A stretch of DNA of 64,000 nt, taken from NCBI RefSeq assembly GCF_022568775.1, contig NZ_JAKZHW010000001.1, forward strand, positions 372,001-436,000, written 5' to 3'. Made by a program: the position numbers and the translations under genes. The notes under the pieces are model-generated. The model was given only the letters and a program-made list of their open reading frames with translations, was not told the origin of the DNA and searched no databases. Source of the stretch: Sphingomonas telluris. Its GTDB lineage: Bacteria > Pseudomonadota > Alphaproteobacteria > Sphingomonadales > Sphingomonadaceae. Positions 9,162 through 18,310 of the stretch are shown in pieces (positions within the stretch are counted from its first letter, which is position 1; every line of letters starts with the position of its first letter).

Positions 9162-9426
9162 GCGGTTTCATGACCTCGCGTCGGGTACATTCGGGTGCAT
9201 TCCTCCCTCAGGCGCCTGTCGATGTCGAGACAGGCGCAACACTCAGGATCGAGAGGGTCTTGCGTTGGCAGGAAGCTTTGAAGCGGGGATTACGATTTGC
9301 ACCGTTTTGAAGCAGAATCGGCAGCCTTCATTGACAAGGCGCAAAGATGAATCAGGTGCCGCTTGTCAGGGAGAAGATCATTTGCGCTCCACCGCGTCGG
9401 TCGATCGCGGCACAGTCATGCAAGGG

Positions 9427-9933
9427 TTAGTCTTCGCCCAGTTCAACAGCCGCCGATAAGTAGCCGTCCAGCGACGCCTTGCCCTTGTCGGTCAACATCA
9501 CGCGAAACGACCTTGCATCATTCGGGTGAGACTCACGGGCAATCAGCCTTTGATCCGCCAGATAGTTCATCCAGCGAAGACCCGTAGCTTGGGAGTGTCC
9601 GGACATTTGGGCGAGTCGGCTCATCGAGACCCCGCCGCCCGCGGTGTAGAGTACCAGAAGGATATCCCACGCAGGTTCACCAAACATGGCTTTACCGAAA
9701 ATCTTGGCGCGTCTGTGCCGTAAGGCGACCAGGCGCGTTGCTCGCTGCAACAGCCGACTGTCACCCTGTACGCGTTCATAGACTGATCGCGTGACATTGC
9801 TGTTGTCGCACGATCCGGCGGCCGACAAACGGCCTAGAATCCGCTTGGCATCAGCGATATCCCGATCGCTTAGCGCCACGTACCTGGGCCCCAGGTGGTT
9901 AGCGGCCATTCCTTCATGCTTCGGGTCGGTCAA
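9427..9933 (-). CDS. MarR-like winged-helix regulator
   Basis: A 168-residue DNA-binding protein. The central region matches a MarR-type winged helix: AWDILLVLY, then a helix-turn-helix around SRLAQMSGHSQATGLRWMNYL, then a wing at RSFRVMLTDKGK. The start is a TTG at 9933, supported by AGGGG 7 bases upstream; the ATG at 9909 has its purine-rich stretch directly abutting it and is less likely. It is divergent from nothing obvious and is a plausible regulator of the neighbouring pilus operon, though that is only inference from position. Confidence 0.72.
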   Translation of the reverse strand: MTDPKHEGMAANHLGPRYVALSDRDIADAKRILGRLSAAGSCDNSNVTRSVYERVQGDSRLLQRATRLVALRHRRAKIFGKAMFGEPAWDILLVLYTAGGGVSMSRLAQMSGHSQATGLRWMNYLADQRLIARESHPNDARSFRVMLTDKGKASLDGYLSAAVELGED

Positions 9934-10109
9934 TTCTATACCCCTGCGCCGGCAGCGCGAAGCGCGACACCCATTTGACCGAGCGTCAATGGATTAGGTG
10001 TCAGCAGGCTCGCTTGCAAACATCTTGTTTTGAAACGTATTCCGCTTCTCGGAGGGGATAACCGATTGAAAGTCAATCAGAATCTCGGTTCAGGCCCCTG
10101 CCGGCCCTG

Positions 10110-10622
10110 TTACGAAATGATGATTTTAAGTCCATGCAGCCGTACGGCACGGCCGCCCTCGCAAACCGGCGCCGCAATGAGCCGGACCCATCTTTTTCCT
10201 CCGATTGCGGCGTTGATCTCAGCGTCGAGAGTGAACCCACATTGATGTTGGATCGCATGGGCTCGCAAGCGTTCCATCATCGTACGGGACCCTTCTGAAT
10301 AGAAGGCAGTGCATTCCTCGCGGCTGACGATCGCATCCCTGGGCAGGCCGAAGATATCGTACACGCCGCCCGACCAGCTCAGGCGATTGTCCTTGAGGTC
10401 GCATTCCCAACAGCCGGCATGATGCCAGCTCAGATCGCCTACCGCGGCGGGTCGGACCGCATCGATCGCCTCGGAGTTCAAGATGCACCCAAGGTCGAAA
10501 TGTCTATCCAGATCAAACAGCGGCCAGCTGGCCTCGAGCGGCATTTGCTTGGCCAAATTGCAGCCCTGTCCCGCGATTGAGATCATGTTCGCGCACGTTA
10601 GGGCAGGATCAAGCCATGGCAA
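10110..10622 (-). CDS. Stand-alone PAS-domain protein
   Basis: About 170 residues, of which the C-terminal 100 form a PAS fold of the type found in sensor kinases and diguanylate cyclases (GCWECDLKDNRLSWSGGVYDI, then YSEGSR, then a terminal strand VRLHGLK). No output domain follows, so the protein is either a free-standing sensor or the remnant of a larger one. The start is uncertain: the frame opens with TTG at 10622, and an ATG at 10586 is also possible; neither has a good ribosome site. Confidence 0.6.
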   Translation of the reverse strand: MPWLDPALTCANMISIAGQGCNLAKQMPLEASWPLFDLDRHFDLGCILNSEAIDAVRPAAVGDLSWHHAGCWECDLKDNRLSWSGGVYDIFGLPRDAIVSREECTAFYSEGSRTMMERLRAHAIQHQCGFTLDAEINAAIGGKRWVRLIAAPVCEGGRAVRLHGLKIIIS

Positions 10623-10862
10623 TCAGGAAAGGCCGGTGTGCTGTGTCCGTACTATCCGAAGGCCGCCTCGTGGGTCTGCGCGATTTCAGCAGCCGCGAGC
10701 GACTCAAGTGGCCTCTTGAAGGGACCTTGGGGATTCGCGGCTTCAAGGGCCCCATAGACGGGTGTTGCCGAAAGGGGCCACTGGTCATTTAGAGGTATAG
10801 CCGCGGTCGAACGCCGCGCTGTAGCAAGACGCGAACCCAGAAGCAGCGTACGGAGAATGTCC

Positions 10863-11081
10863 ATGTCCACCCTTCGAAACCAGTCGGTTGCCGAGAAGCA
10901 AAGCTCCTACCTGGCGATGCTGAACGGCCTCACCGAGCTTGCCGCGGAGTTGGAGGCCAACGCGGTGCCGCAAGAAGCCAAGGCGAAGCTCTCGAGCCTG
11001 CTGTCAGTTCTCCGTTCCGACTATAAAGATCGGTTTCGCTCGGGCTCCGTGGACGAGGGGGTCGGAACTCAATCATATTGA
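10863..11081 (+). CDS. Small hypothetical protein, paralogue of 11228 gene
   Basis: A 72-residue helical protein. The ATG at 10863 is preferred because CGGAG lies 7 bases upstream; the ATG at 10857 is too close to it. Its core, with ALEAN-AVPQEAKAKL and VLRSDY, aligns with the protein starting at 11228 (LDAQEVPPELGARL, then DLNDY), about 10 identities over 24 positions. I do not recognise a family. Confidence 0.55.
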   Translation: MSTLRNQSVAEKQSSYLAMLNGLTELAAELEANAVPQEAKAKLSSLLSVLRSDYKDRFRSGSVDEGVGTQSY

Positions 11082-11100
11082 GTTGAAATCGTACCAATGC

Positions 11101-11128
11101 GGCGGTGTGTCTCAACGACACATCCGCC
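11101..11128. terminator. Stem-loop between the two small paralogues
   Basis: GGCGGTGTGTC at 11101-11111 pairs with GACACATCCGCC at 11117-11128 with one bulged base and the loop TCAAC. No T-run follows. It could end transcription of the first small gene or be a processing site. Confidence 0.4.
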
Positions 11129-11227
11129 TGAAAACAATCGAGTTTACTCAATATCGTGCTATTTGCCGATCCGGCGATACGACCGCTTGTCGGCCGACGA
11201 TGCCGTTTTGCTCGGGGGAATACAATC

Positions 11228-11401
11228 ATGGCGGCAGCCAATCAGGACGCCGACCAGACATCGAACCAAGCGCCGCTGGACCGCGCGCTGTCGATGCTGG
11301 TCGAAGCTCTCCAGATCTTGGACGCTCAGGAGGTTCCTCCTGAACTAGGAGCGCGTCTCCAAGGTGTTATCGAAGATTTGAACGATTACGCCGCGTCTTG
11401 A
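11228..11401 (+). CDS. Small hypothetical protein, paralogue of 10863 gene
   Basis: A 57-residue acidic protein starting at the ATG at 11228, with GGGG 9 bases upstream. Residues 17-55 are predicted helical (MLVEALQILDAQEVPP), and this part resembles the small protein encoded just upstream. The tandem arrangement suggests a local duplication. Function unknown. Confidence 0.5.
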   Translation: MAAANQDADQTSNQAPLDRALSMLVEALQILDAQEVPPELGARLQGVIEDLNDYAAS

Positions 11402-11566
11402 AATGTCTTTCGATGCAATTTGACGCGAACGGCCATCGATGCTTGCAGAACCACGAACTCGAGGCGATGAAACACTCGTAGCGTGCCGAATCGACCGTGG
11501 CGGGCACCGAGATCGGTGCCCGCCTAACTCTTCAGACATCGACCCTGCGTACACACCGACCGGCCA

Positions 11567-13033
11567 TTAAAGCGGGTGAATCGCGGTTACGAGCCCGCAG
11601 CATTTCTCGTTCCTGCTCGTTGTGGGGTGAAGAAAGGCGTCGCTCAATGTCCAGTATCGATCCGAATGCTGTTGGAAGCGCTTTACCCAGTCAACGAAGC
11701 CGAGCCGGATCAATTCGTTGTGAATGGGAACCTCGCGCTCCGCGGCCGCCGTCTTTAATGTCATATCCCGCGTGAGCAGAAAGTAGCGGGTGCCGCTCGC
11801 CGACTTGCGGACGTGTGCCGGCGTGAGCTGCAAGATCTCTCCCATCCGCAAGCCCGAATAAAGCGCGATCAACGGCACCCAATAACGGCTGCGGCGGATG
11901 ATATTCGGACCTCTGATCGCAAACCGGCGCCCGTCGTCCTCGCAGCCCCTGTACAGTGGCGAGCTGAAGATGGCCTTGAGCTCTTTGGACGCGAAGGGCA
12001 GACGCTGGTCCTCGCCGATCGGGCGCTTGACCAGGGGCGCGACGTCTTCGCCAACATTGTCGGCGACCATACGCTCCCTCACACACCATCGCAGCAGGTC
12101 CTCGAGCATCCGCAGGTAGTTGTTCTGGGTCTCCCACGACAGTGTCCGGCCCGACTTGTTCGACCTAGCAAGCTGCTCAAGCGATCGACTGCCTCTGGTC
12201 TTCGAGAAATTTGGAGGGAGCTTGGCGAGCGTGTCGCGGAAACGGTTGCAGTCGCTCCGCGAGACCTCCGTAATGCGCGTGGAGCGGCCAAAGAACAGGC
12301 CGACGTGATGGAGCAGGGACCGCTGCTTGGCCGCGGTTTTTGCGGTGACAGGCTTTAGATCGAGCACTTCCCGCTGATACCGCGCCAGGCATTCGCTTAG
12401 TGTGGCGCTTCGCTCGCCTCGATCGACCTGCGCCGGGGCGTTCGCGAAGAAAGCGTCGCCAAGCCGGTCCCGATAGTCGCCGTCGAGCCGCGCCAACTCC
12501 AGTGCAACCAGTTGCATGAGCGCCCGTCGGACAAGTTCGGCGAGACGCTCGTCGACGAGCAGCCGCGGTTCGTTCGAGGCGCCAGTCAACGCCTCCCGGG
12601 CGGCTTGGCCGACAAGCAAGTGAACATCGGGGTTTTGCCATGTGGCAAGGATCCCAAGTTGCTGTTGAAGATCCTCGCGGACCAATTCGCGCTCGTCATC
12701 GTCGAGTGCGGCGGGGCTGGCTGATCGGAGATCTAGGGCCGCTTTGGACCGGGCGAAGAACCGCCGGGCGAGCGCTGCCACTTCATCGTCGGATAGGGCG
12801 GAGGCCGCCGGGGAAGGGACCACCGCGGCTCGCTGCGCTTCGGCGAAAGCTGCCGCCCACCTGCCGGCCTCGCGCAGATGGAGCGCTTCCGCGTCGGATC
12901 GCCGCGACGTGCCCAGGCTCTTCCAGATCTGCTTTCGGCCAAAGCGCGCCACGAGCGCCGTCGGAACGACGATCCGCGAGTAGTAGGTCTTGCCGCGAAG
13001 GTGCAGCCCCCGGAGTTTTGCCACGTCTTTCAC
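11567..13033 (-). pseudogene. Tyrosine site-specific integrase, C-terminally truncated
   Basis: A phage or island integrase whose gene reads directly away from the 3' end of tRNA-Ala. The N-terminus (LRGKTYYSRIVVP) matches the arm-type domain of such integrases. A core-binding domain follows, and then the catalytic domain begins with the first active-site arginine (SGLRMGEILQL) and the beta-hairpin lysine region (TLKTAAAEREVPIH). The expected HxxR box and the nucleophilic tyrosine are absent, and the frame ends with an unrelated-looking tail (TSRNEKCCGLV). About 80-100 residues are missing, so it is probably inactive. I chose the GTG at 13033; an upstream TTG at 13069 is also open. Confidence 0.8.
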
Positions 13034-13075
13034 CCCTGCACTGTAGCAGTTCGACGTAGCAGGGGGCAAAGGAAC

Positions 13076-13111
13076 CCCGCGAAAATCCTAGCTTTTCAGG
13101 ATTTCCGCGGG
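13076..13111. repeat. Inverted repeat between tRNA-Ala and integrase
   Basis: CCCGCGAAAATCCT at 13076-13089 and AGGATTTCCGCGGG at 13098-13111 are inverted repeats with one mismatch and an 8-base spacer. This lies exactly where an attachment-site core or integrase arm-binding site would be expected, and it could also terminate tRNA transcription. Confidence 0.45.
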
Positions 13112-13123
13112 ATTTTCAGAGGA

Positions 13124-13199
13124 TGGTGGAGCCGAGGGGGATCGAACCCCTGACCTTCGCAATGCCATTGCGACGCTCTCCCAGCTGAGCTACGGCCCC
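13124..13199 (-). tRNA. tRNA-Ala (GGC)
   Basis: A 76-base cloverleaf with the CCA encoded. The acceptor stem GGGGCCG pairs with CGGCTCC and includes the G3-U70 wobble that identifies alanine tRNAs. The anticodon loop ATGGCAT gives anticodon GGC. The 3' end points at the integrase remnant, a classic integration site for genomic islands. Confidence 0.95.
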
Positions 13200-13266
13200 G
13201 TTCCCTCGCGCCTTAAGCGATGTTGTCCGCCCTCGCAAAGAGGGAATTTAAGGCGCTCCGTTCAAA

Positions 13267-13587
13267 TTAGCTTTCGTCGTCCTCGCGGGCCTTCTCAACG
13301 CCGAGGTCGTCGTCGCCGGTGTCGAGGTCGACTTCCTCGTCGGCGCTCGGCTCGGCTTCTTCCTCGATCGCCAGATCCTCGGCTTCGAGATCCTGGTCGG
13401 TCGCGGCTTCCTTCTGACGCGCTTCCGCGGCCTCGAACGGAAGCGGCTGCTTCGACTTCAGGACCGGCTCGGGAATCCACTCGGTGCCGCACTCGAGGCA
13501 GTGCACCGGCTGATCATTGCCGAGATCGTAAAAGCGGGTCGAGCACTTGGGGCAAGTGCGCTTGGTGCCCCATTCGGGCTTCACCAT
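13267..13587 (-). CDS. TIGR02300 (FYDLN acid) family protein
   Basis: A 106-residue protein with a zinc-ribbon-like N-terminus (two CxxC pairs, CPKC and CLEC) around the family signature RFYDLG, followed by a long low-complexity acidic tail of Glu and Asp. The family is widespread in alphaproteobacteria and its function is unknown. It is divergent from cmk. In many relatives aroA lies between this gene and cmk; here it is absent. Confidence 0.92.
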   Translation of the reverse strand: MVKPEWGTKRTCPKCSTRFYDLGNDQPVHCLECGTEWIPEPVLKSKQPLPFEAAEARQKEAATDQDLEAEDLAIEEEAEPSADEEVDLDTGDDDLGVEKAREDDES

Positions 13588-13686
13588 GGTGGTAAACTCC
13601 AGTCAAAATCCGGTGGACCGCGAAGTGGCGGCAGCGTTCGGGCGCGCGCCTTGCCATAGGCTATCCGCCCTGTCAAAGCGCCTCCC

Positions 13687-14364
13687 TTGAACAGGAATTT
13701 CGGAACTGGCGACGAGGTTCGCAAGGGCTTCGTAATTGCGGTCGATGGCCCTGCGGCGAGCGGCAAGGGGACGATCGCCCGCGCGCTCGCCAAGCATTTC
13801 GACCTGCCGCACATGGATACCGGGCTGCTCTATCGCGCCGTTGCCCTGAAGCTGTGGCGCTGGGGCGGCGATCCCAACGTGGAATTCGAAGCTCTTCGCG
13901 CCTGCGACGACCTCGGCTTCGACCCCGGCGACGAGGAATTGCGCAGCGAACCCGTTTCACGCATCGCTTCGAAGATCTCGTCTTATCCTTCCGTTCGAGA
14001 CGCCCTGCTGCAGCGACAGCGCGACTTCGCGGCTCAGGAGGGCGGGGCGGTCCTCGACGGCCGCGATATCGGGACCGTCATCGCGCCAAATGCCGATGTG
14101 AAACTGTTCGTGACCGCAAGCGCGGAAGTTCGGGCGCAGCGGCGTGTCCGCGAGTTGCTGGAGCGCGGTATGCCCGGGCATTACGAGGATGTCCTGCTGG
14201 ATATTCGGGCCCGGGACGAGCGCGATGCGGGCCGCCCCGTAGCGCCATTGCGGCAGGCCCCGGATTCGCTTGTGCTCGATACGAGCGACCTCGGCATTCA
14301 AGAATCGATTGCTGAAGCGATCAGGCTCGTCGGTGAGCAGGTAGGACTAAAACTTCCAGGATAG
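13687..14364 (+). CDS. cmk: (d)CMP kinase
   Basis: This enzyme phosphorylates CMP and dCMP to the diphosphates in pyrimidine nucleotide recycling. It has a P-loop at AVDGPAASGKGT, the MDTGLLYRAVA substrate region and the DGRDIGTVI block. The 225 residues are normal for the family. The start must be the TTG at 13687 or something rarer, because no ATG or GTG precedes the P-loop in frame. rpsA, its usual downstream neighbour, is about 7 kb away. Confidence 0.93.
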   Translation: MNRNFGTGDEVRKGFVIAVDGPAASGKGTIARALAKHFDLPHMDTGLLYRAVALKLWRWGGDPNVEFEALRACDDLGFDPGDEELRSEPVSRIASKISSYPSVRDALLQRQRDFAAQEGGAVLDGRDIGTVIAPNADVKLFVTASAEVRAQRRVRELLERGMPGHYEDVLLDIRARDERDAGRPVAPLRQAPDSLVLDTSDLGIQESIAEAIRLVGEQVGLKLPG

Positions 14365-14712
14365 TCCAACGGCAGCGAGCCGCTTGCGCTTCGAAGCCGG
14401 ATTCGGATTGACCTCAGGCACGAAGTCGCGGTGCTTGGGTGCCGTCTCATACAGACCCACGCCCATCAAGGTGCCGGCAGCGATGCGCTTGCTGGCAAGG
14501 ACGCCGCGTTGCTGCTGCCGCACGCCGGTCGGATCGGTATACTCGATAACGGGGAAGGCGAAGCCGCGATGGTGGAAGTGAGCCGGGGGCTCTCCGCTGA
14601 AGCGGGCCATGGAAGGCAATTTGTTCGCCTCGTCTATGCTACCGGGTTCGGCGACGCCCGGATGGGCCCAAACCAGCAGCGTTCCGAACGCGAGGACCCT
14701 CAAACGCTCCAT
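14347..14712 (-). CDS. Hypothetical secreted protein
   Basis: About 121 residues from the ATG at 14712. The first 20 residues look like a signal peptide (VLAFGTLLVWAHPGVA). The mature part is short, basic, and ends in SWKF, a terminal aromatic typical of outer-membrane beta strands, but it is too small for a barrel on its own. It overlaps the cmk 3' end by 18 bases tail to tail. No family recognised. Confidence 0.6.
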   Translation of the reverse strand: MERLRVLAFGTLLVWAHPGVAEPGSIDEANKLPSMARFSGEPPAHFHHRGFAFPVIEYTDPTGVRQQQRGVLASKRIAAGTLMGVGLYETAPKHRDFVPEVNPNPASKRKRLAAVGLSWKF

Positions 14713-14886
14713 GCGTCCCCTATTTGTCCATCGTTCCAACAGTATAACGAGACAGGGAAACCGCAAGTTCCGGGTGAACCCTGACTGCCGCGATTTGAGA
14801 CAGCGATTCCGAAACGGAAGCACTTGCGCTAACTGACTAACAGGCCTCAAAAATCGTGGCTGGCGAAGGCAGGTTGCGGGCACCCG

Positions 14887-16146
14887 GTGGTGGCACGGGA
14901 TTATTACTCAGTCTTGGGAGTGACGCCGGCATCCGAGGATGTCGTGATCCGCGCCGCCTATCGCGCGCTGATGCGCCGCTATCATCCCGACGCCGATCCC
15001 AGCAGCGAAGCGTCGCAGCGCGCCGCCGCGATCAACGCCGCCTACGCTGTCCTGAGCGATCCCGAGAAGAGGGCGCGCTACGACGGTTCGCTGGCCGCTC
15101 AGCGCCTCATCAAGACTGAACCGGATAAGCGGCGTGGGCTCTCCCGATACATTCCCGGCCCCGCCGGCCTTCTTGCCCTCGGTACTCTGGCTGTCGCGCT
15201 CACGGCCATCGCGATCTCGCCGCCGATCGGCGTGCTGCCTCCGGACACATTGGCTGAAGCCGGCCAGCAACGGGCGGGCTCGGCGAACAGGATGCGCGAA
15301 GCAGCGGCATCGAAGGCGCAAGCTGCCGATGCGGCGTCTTGCGATGATCCTTCCGTACCTCGGCTCATTCGAGCGGAGCTCGTGCGCCAAGCCGGACGTC
15401 TTCGCGATGCGGATGGGGAGATGCTTCAGGCCGTTGGCAACAGCGCCAGCGTGCGCCTGGATTCTCCAACGGCTCGAGGCGACCGCGGCATCGACGCCGT
15501 CGGCTGCAGCGGCTGGCTTTCCGTCAACCTCCCGCCGGGAGTGGTGGTCGAGGGCGGACGGACCAACCTCAACGGAGAAGTTGCGTTCGGTCTTCTGCGC
15601 ACGGCCGACAAAGGCTTCAGGCTAGCGAGCCTGTCGGGAGCCAGCGGGCTGGTGCGCTCGCTGGCCACGGCCGGCCCGCCGCCGCGGGAGCAGATTTCGG
15701 AAGAAGACGTCAAGCCGGAGGAGATCGCCCTGTCGAAGCCTTCACCCCCGCGGGTGGTCCGCCCAGGGAAGCTTCCAGAGACGAGCGGCAAGGTGGTGGA
15801 AGTTGCGTCCGCGAAGCGGTCTTCCGCTGCCGCTCCTGTCGAGACGGCCAAGACGGCACCATCGGCTCCGGCCGACCTCTCAAGCCCGCACTGCCGCACG
15901 CTCAGCGGATGGGCGGACAAGGCAGTGTGCAACAACAGCAACCTGACAGGCCTAGATCGCCAATTGGCGCTGCTCTACCGCCAGTCCTGGGCGGAGGCCG
16001 ACGCCTCGAAGCGGACGTCGCTCTCCAACACGCGTGATCAGTTCCTCGATCGCCGCAATGCCTGCCGTTCCGATTCCTGCCTGACGAGCGCTTATGTGTC
16101 GCGGCTTCGGGAGGTAGGCGATATCATGCGGCGGCGCTCGCAGTAG
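14887..16146 (+). CDS. J-domain protein with membrane segment and LprI-like C-terminus
   Basis: 419 residues in three parts. Residues 3-65 are a DnaJ J domain (ARDYYSVLGV, HPD motif at YHPDAD), which stimulates an Hsp70 ATPase. Residues about 88-112 are one hydrophobic span (LLALGTLAVALTAIAI). Residues about 330-405 form a four-cysteine LprI/DUF1311-like module (CRTLSGWADKAVCNN, CRSDSC). The middle is a Ser/Pro-rich linker. A cytosolic J domain tied to a probably periplasmic LprI-like module is an unusual combination. The GTG at 14887 is the only sensible start. Confidence 0.8.
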   Translation: MVARDYYSVLGVTPASEDVVIRAAYRALMRRYHPDADPSSEASQRAAAINAAYAVLSDPEKRARYDGSLAAQRLIKTEPDKRRGLSRYIPGPAGLLALGTLAVALTAIAISPPIGVLPPDTLAEAGQQRAGSANRMREAAASKAQAADAASCDDPSVPRLIRAELVRQAGRLRDADGEMLQAVGNSASVRLDSPTARGDRGIDAVGCSGWLSVNLPPGVVVEGGRTNLNGEVAFGLLRTADKGFRLASLSGASGLVRSLATAGPPPREQISEEDVKPEEIALSKPSPPRVVRPGKLPETSGKVVEVASAKRSSAAAPVETAKTAPSAPADLSSPHCRTLSGWADKAVCNNSNLTGLDRQLALLYRQSWAEADASKRTSLSNTRDQFLDRRNACRSDSCLTSAYVSRLREVGDIMRRRSQ

Positions 16147-16149
16147 GCG

Positions 16150-16242
16150 TCACGGCTTCCTCCGCACCGCCCAGACGAGCGCGGAAAGGGAGGTGATCAG
16201 GGCAGCGAGAGCGAGCACTGCGGGGGGATCGAGAACGAGCAC
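16150..16242 (-). CDS. Very small predicted membrane protein (30 aa)
   Basis: A GTG start at 16242 is preceded by AAGGAG at a spacing of 8 bases, a strong ribosome site. The product is LDPPAVLALAALITSLSAL followed by a basic tail VWAVRRKP, a single-span membrane peptide. It lies just after, and on the opposite strand to, the J-domain gene. The strong ribosome site and clean hydrophobic-basic layout argue that it is real. Confidence 0.5.
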   Translation of the reverse strand: MLVLDPPAVLALAALITSLSALVWAVRRKP

Positions 16243-16414
16243 GGAATCCACTCCTTGCGAGGCGCGGGAGGCGACTCAGCAGTCGACTGTTCCCTATTTG
16301 TTCCCTATCTGCAATAGGTAATTTCCTACCGCGACAACTGCTCGCTGAGGTAGCAGAATCTTCACCTATGTTGCGTAAACCCTTGCGCTGGACAGAAATT
16401 CGAGTGGGCGGGAC

Positions 16415-18010
16415 ATGCAGGGGGCAACCAGCAAAGTCGTTCGTATTGCGAGTAGCCACCTCATCACGAGTTGTGCGACCGCAGCGGCTATCATCTTGTT
16501 CGTCGCGCTGGGCAGCCAGGTGCTGCCCGCCGCGTTCGAGAACGTGCCCTTTCAGGCGTCCGACTCTGAGTTGACGGTCGCCTTCCTGCTGAACATCGCG
16601 ATCATCCTGTTCGGCTGGCGCCGTTCGAAGGACCTTCGCGAGGCCCTTCAGGCGTATGAGCGGGCTGAGCAGCTCGCTCGGAAGAACGCCAACACCGACC
16701 CGACCACGGGACTGGCCAATCGTCGCGAATTGATGCGGGCCCTGTCGGAAACGATCGAGTGGAAGAAGAGCGGGGCCCTGCTGCTGCTCGACCTCGACCA
16801 TTTTAAGCGCGTCAACGACCTTCACGGCCATCTCGCGGGCGATCACCTGCTGAAGCACGTCGCCGACATTCTAGTCGACGTCTCGCCGGAGCGCGCCTGC
16901 TGCGCCCGCATCGGCGGGGACGAGTTCGCCATCCTGCTCGAAGATTCGACGGCGGGCGAGGCAGAAACGGTGGCCAGAAGCGTGCTGGAGCGTCTCGCCC
17001 TTCCGGTTCATCTTGGCTCGGCCCAGGCGTTCGTATCGGCGTCGATCGGCCTGGCCGAAATCCGCAAGTATCAGCGCGAGGAGGACATCCTCCACGAAAG
17101 CGACGTGGCGCTTTATGCCGCGAAGCGCGCCGGCCGGAACTGCCACGCCTGGTTCGATCCGGAGCTGGAGCGCGAGCTGACCGACCGGGTCCAGTTCGAG
17201 GAGGACATCCGCCGCGGCGTGGAACGCGGCGAGTTCATTCCCTTCTTCCAGCCGCTGATCGATCTCGAGACCCGCGAGCTTGTCGGGTTCGAAGCGCTCG
17301 CTCGCTGGAGGTCCGCAAGCCGCGGATTCCTGGAGGCCGAGCGCTTCATCGATGTCGCCGAGAAGACCGGCCTGGTCGGCCCGCTGACCATGAGCGTGTT
17401 CGAGCAGGCGCTGGTCGAGGCGCGGTCGTGGCCCGCGCATCTCAAGCTGGCGATCAACATCTCGCCGGTGCAGTTCCGCGATGCCTCTCTCGCCGCGCAG
17501 ATCATGAAGATCCTGACCGAGGGCGGCTTTCCGGCCAACCGGCTGGAAGTCGAAATCACCGAGGGATCGCTGCTCGAGGACCGCGATCAGGTCATCGCAA
17601 CCATCCGCAGCCTGAAGAACGTGGGCGTCAGCATCTCGCTCGACGACTTCGGCACAGGCTACGCCTCGCTGTCGCAGGTGAACACGCTGCCCATCGATCG
17701 CATCAAGATCGACAAGAGCTTCATCAGCACCATCGTGAAGAGCGAGCAGACCGCCGCGATCGTCAACACGATCACCAGCCTGGGTCACACGCTCAACGTC
17801 CCGATCACGGCGGAAGGCATCGAGTCAGAGCACGTCCGCAACGAGCTTGGCAAATATGGCTGCTCGGAGGGGCAGGGCTGGCTGTTCGGCCGTCCGCTTT
17901 CCGCCGACACCGTGCGCACCTTCCTGGAGATGCGCGAGCGCGGCGAGGGCGGTTCGCTGCCCGAGGCCGAAGAGCCACCCCAGCCGAAGCTTCGCCGTAG
18001 CGGCTGGTAA
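16415..18010 (+). CDS. Membrane GGDEF-EAL c-di-GMP enzyme
   Basis: 531 residues. Two hydrophobic spans (about 15-35 and 55-70, ending LFGWRR) precede a GGDEF domain with an intact metal-binding DLDHF (Asp128), the ND pair (134-135) and GGDEF at 167-171. There is no RxxD inhibitory site. The EAL domain has EAL at 293-295 and intact INISP, EITE, DDFGTG, KIDKSF and EGIES blocks. Both c-di-GMP synthesis and hydrolysis are therefore possible by motif. It is a clear paralogue of the protein at 27.3-28.9 kb, sharing even the LFGWRR membrane-exit motif. Confidence 0.93.
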   Translation: MQGATSKVVRIASSHLITSCATAAAIILFVALGSQVLPAAFENVPFQASDSELTVAFLLNIAIILFGWRRSKDLREALQAYERAEQLARKNANTDPTTGLANRRELMRALSETIEWKKSGALLLLDLDHFKRVNDLHGHLAGDHLLKHVADILVDVSPERACCARIGGDEFAILLEDSTAGEAETVARSVLERLALPVHLGSAQAFVSASIGLAEIRKYQREEDILHESDVALYAAKRAGRNCHAWFDPELERELTDRVQFEEDIRRGVERGEFIPFFQPLIDLETRELVGFEALARWRSASRGFLEAERFIDVAEKTGLVGPLTMSVFEQALVEARSWPAHLKLAINISPVQFRDASLAAQIMKILTEGGFPANRLEVEITEGSLLEDRDQVIATIRSLKNVGVSISLDDFGTGYASLSQVNTLPIDRIKIDKSFISTIVKSEQTAAIVNTITSLGHTLNVPITAEGIESEHVRNELGKYGCSEGQGWLFGRPLSADTVRTFLEMRERGEGGSLPEAEEPPQPKLRRSGW

Positions 18011-18016
18011 GGCGGT

Positions 18017-18196
18017 TCAGGCGGCCTTTTCCTGGCCCCACTGCCGTACGCGGCGCCCGGCGCACCAGAGTTCCTTCAGTGCCTCCCCATGCTCCTCCGC
18101 GCGCTCGACTGCGCGCTGGTCGTCTTCGGCGGCAAAGCCTTCGACGCGCCCGAACCGCCCGCGGCGGTCGACGAAGTAGAGCCTGTAATAGGGCAC
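18017..18196 (-). CDS. Small conserved hypothetical protein
   Basis: About 59 residues from the GTG at 18196, which has CGGAGAG 5 bases upstream. The sequence begins PYYRLYFVDRRGRF and is rich in charged residues, with an alpha-helical middle (DDQRAVERAEEHGEAL). It is convergent with the GGDEF-EAL gene. Function unknown. Confidence 0.6.
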   Translation of the reverse strand: MPYYRLYFVDRRGRFGRVEGFAAEDDQRAVERAEEHGEALKELWCAGRRVRQWGQEKAA

Positions 18197-18310
18197 CGAT
18201 ACTCTCCGATTTGGGCGACACGACCTCGGTCTCGCGGCCCATTTCGACACTGGTCCCCAATGGTTAACCAAACCCTACTTTTTGAAAATTCGCCCCAAGA
18301 ACATAACGGC

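Noticed and set aside
16871..17788. 305-codon reverse frame over the first GGDEF-EAL gene
   Set aside because: Antisense shadow of conserved catalytic blocks.
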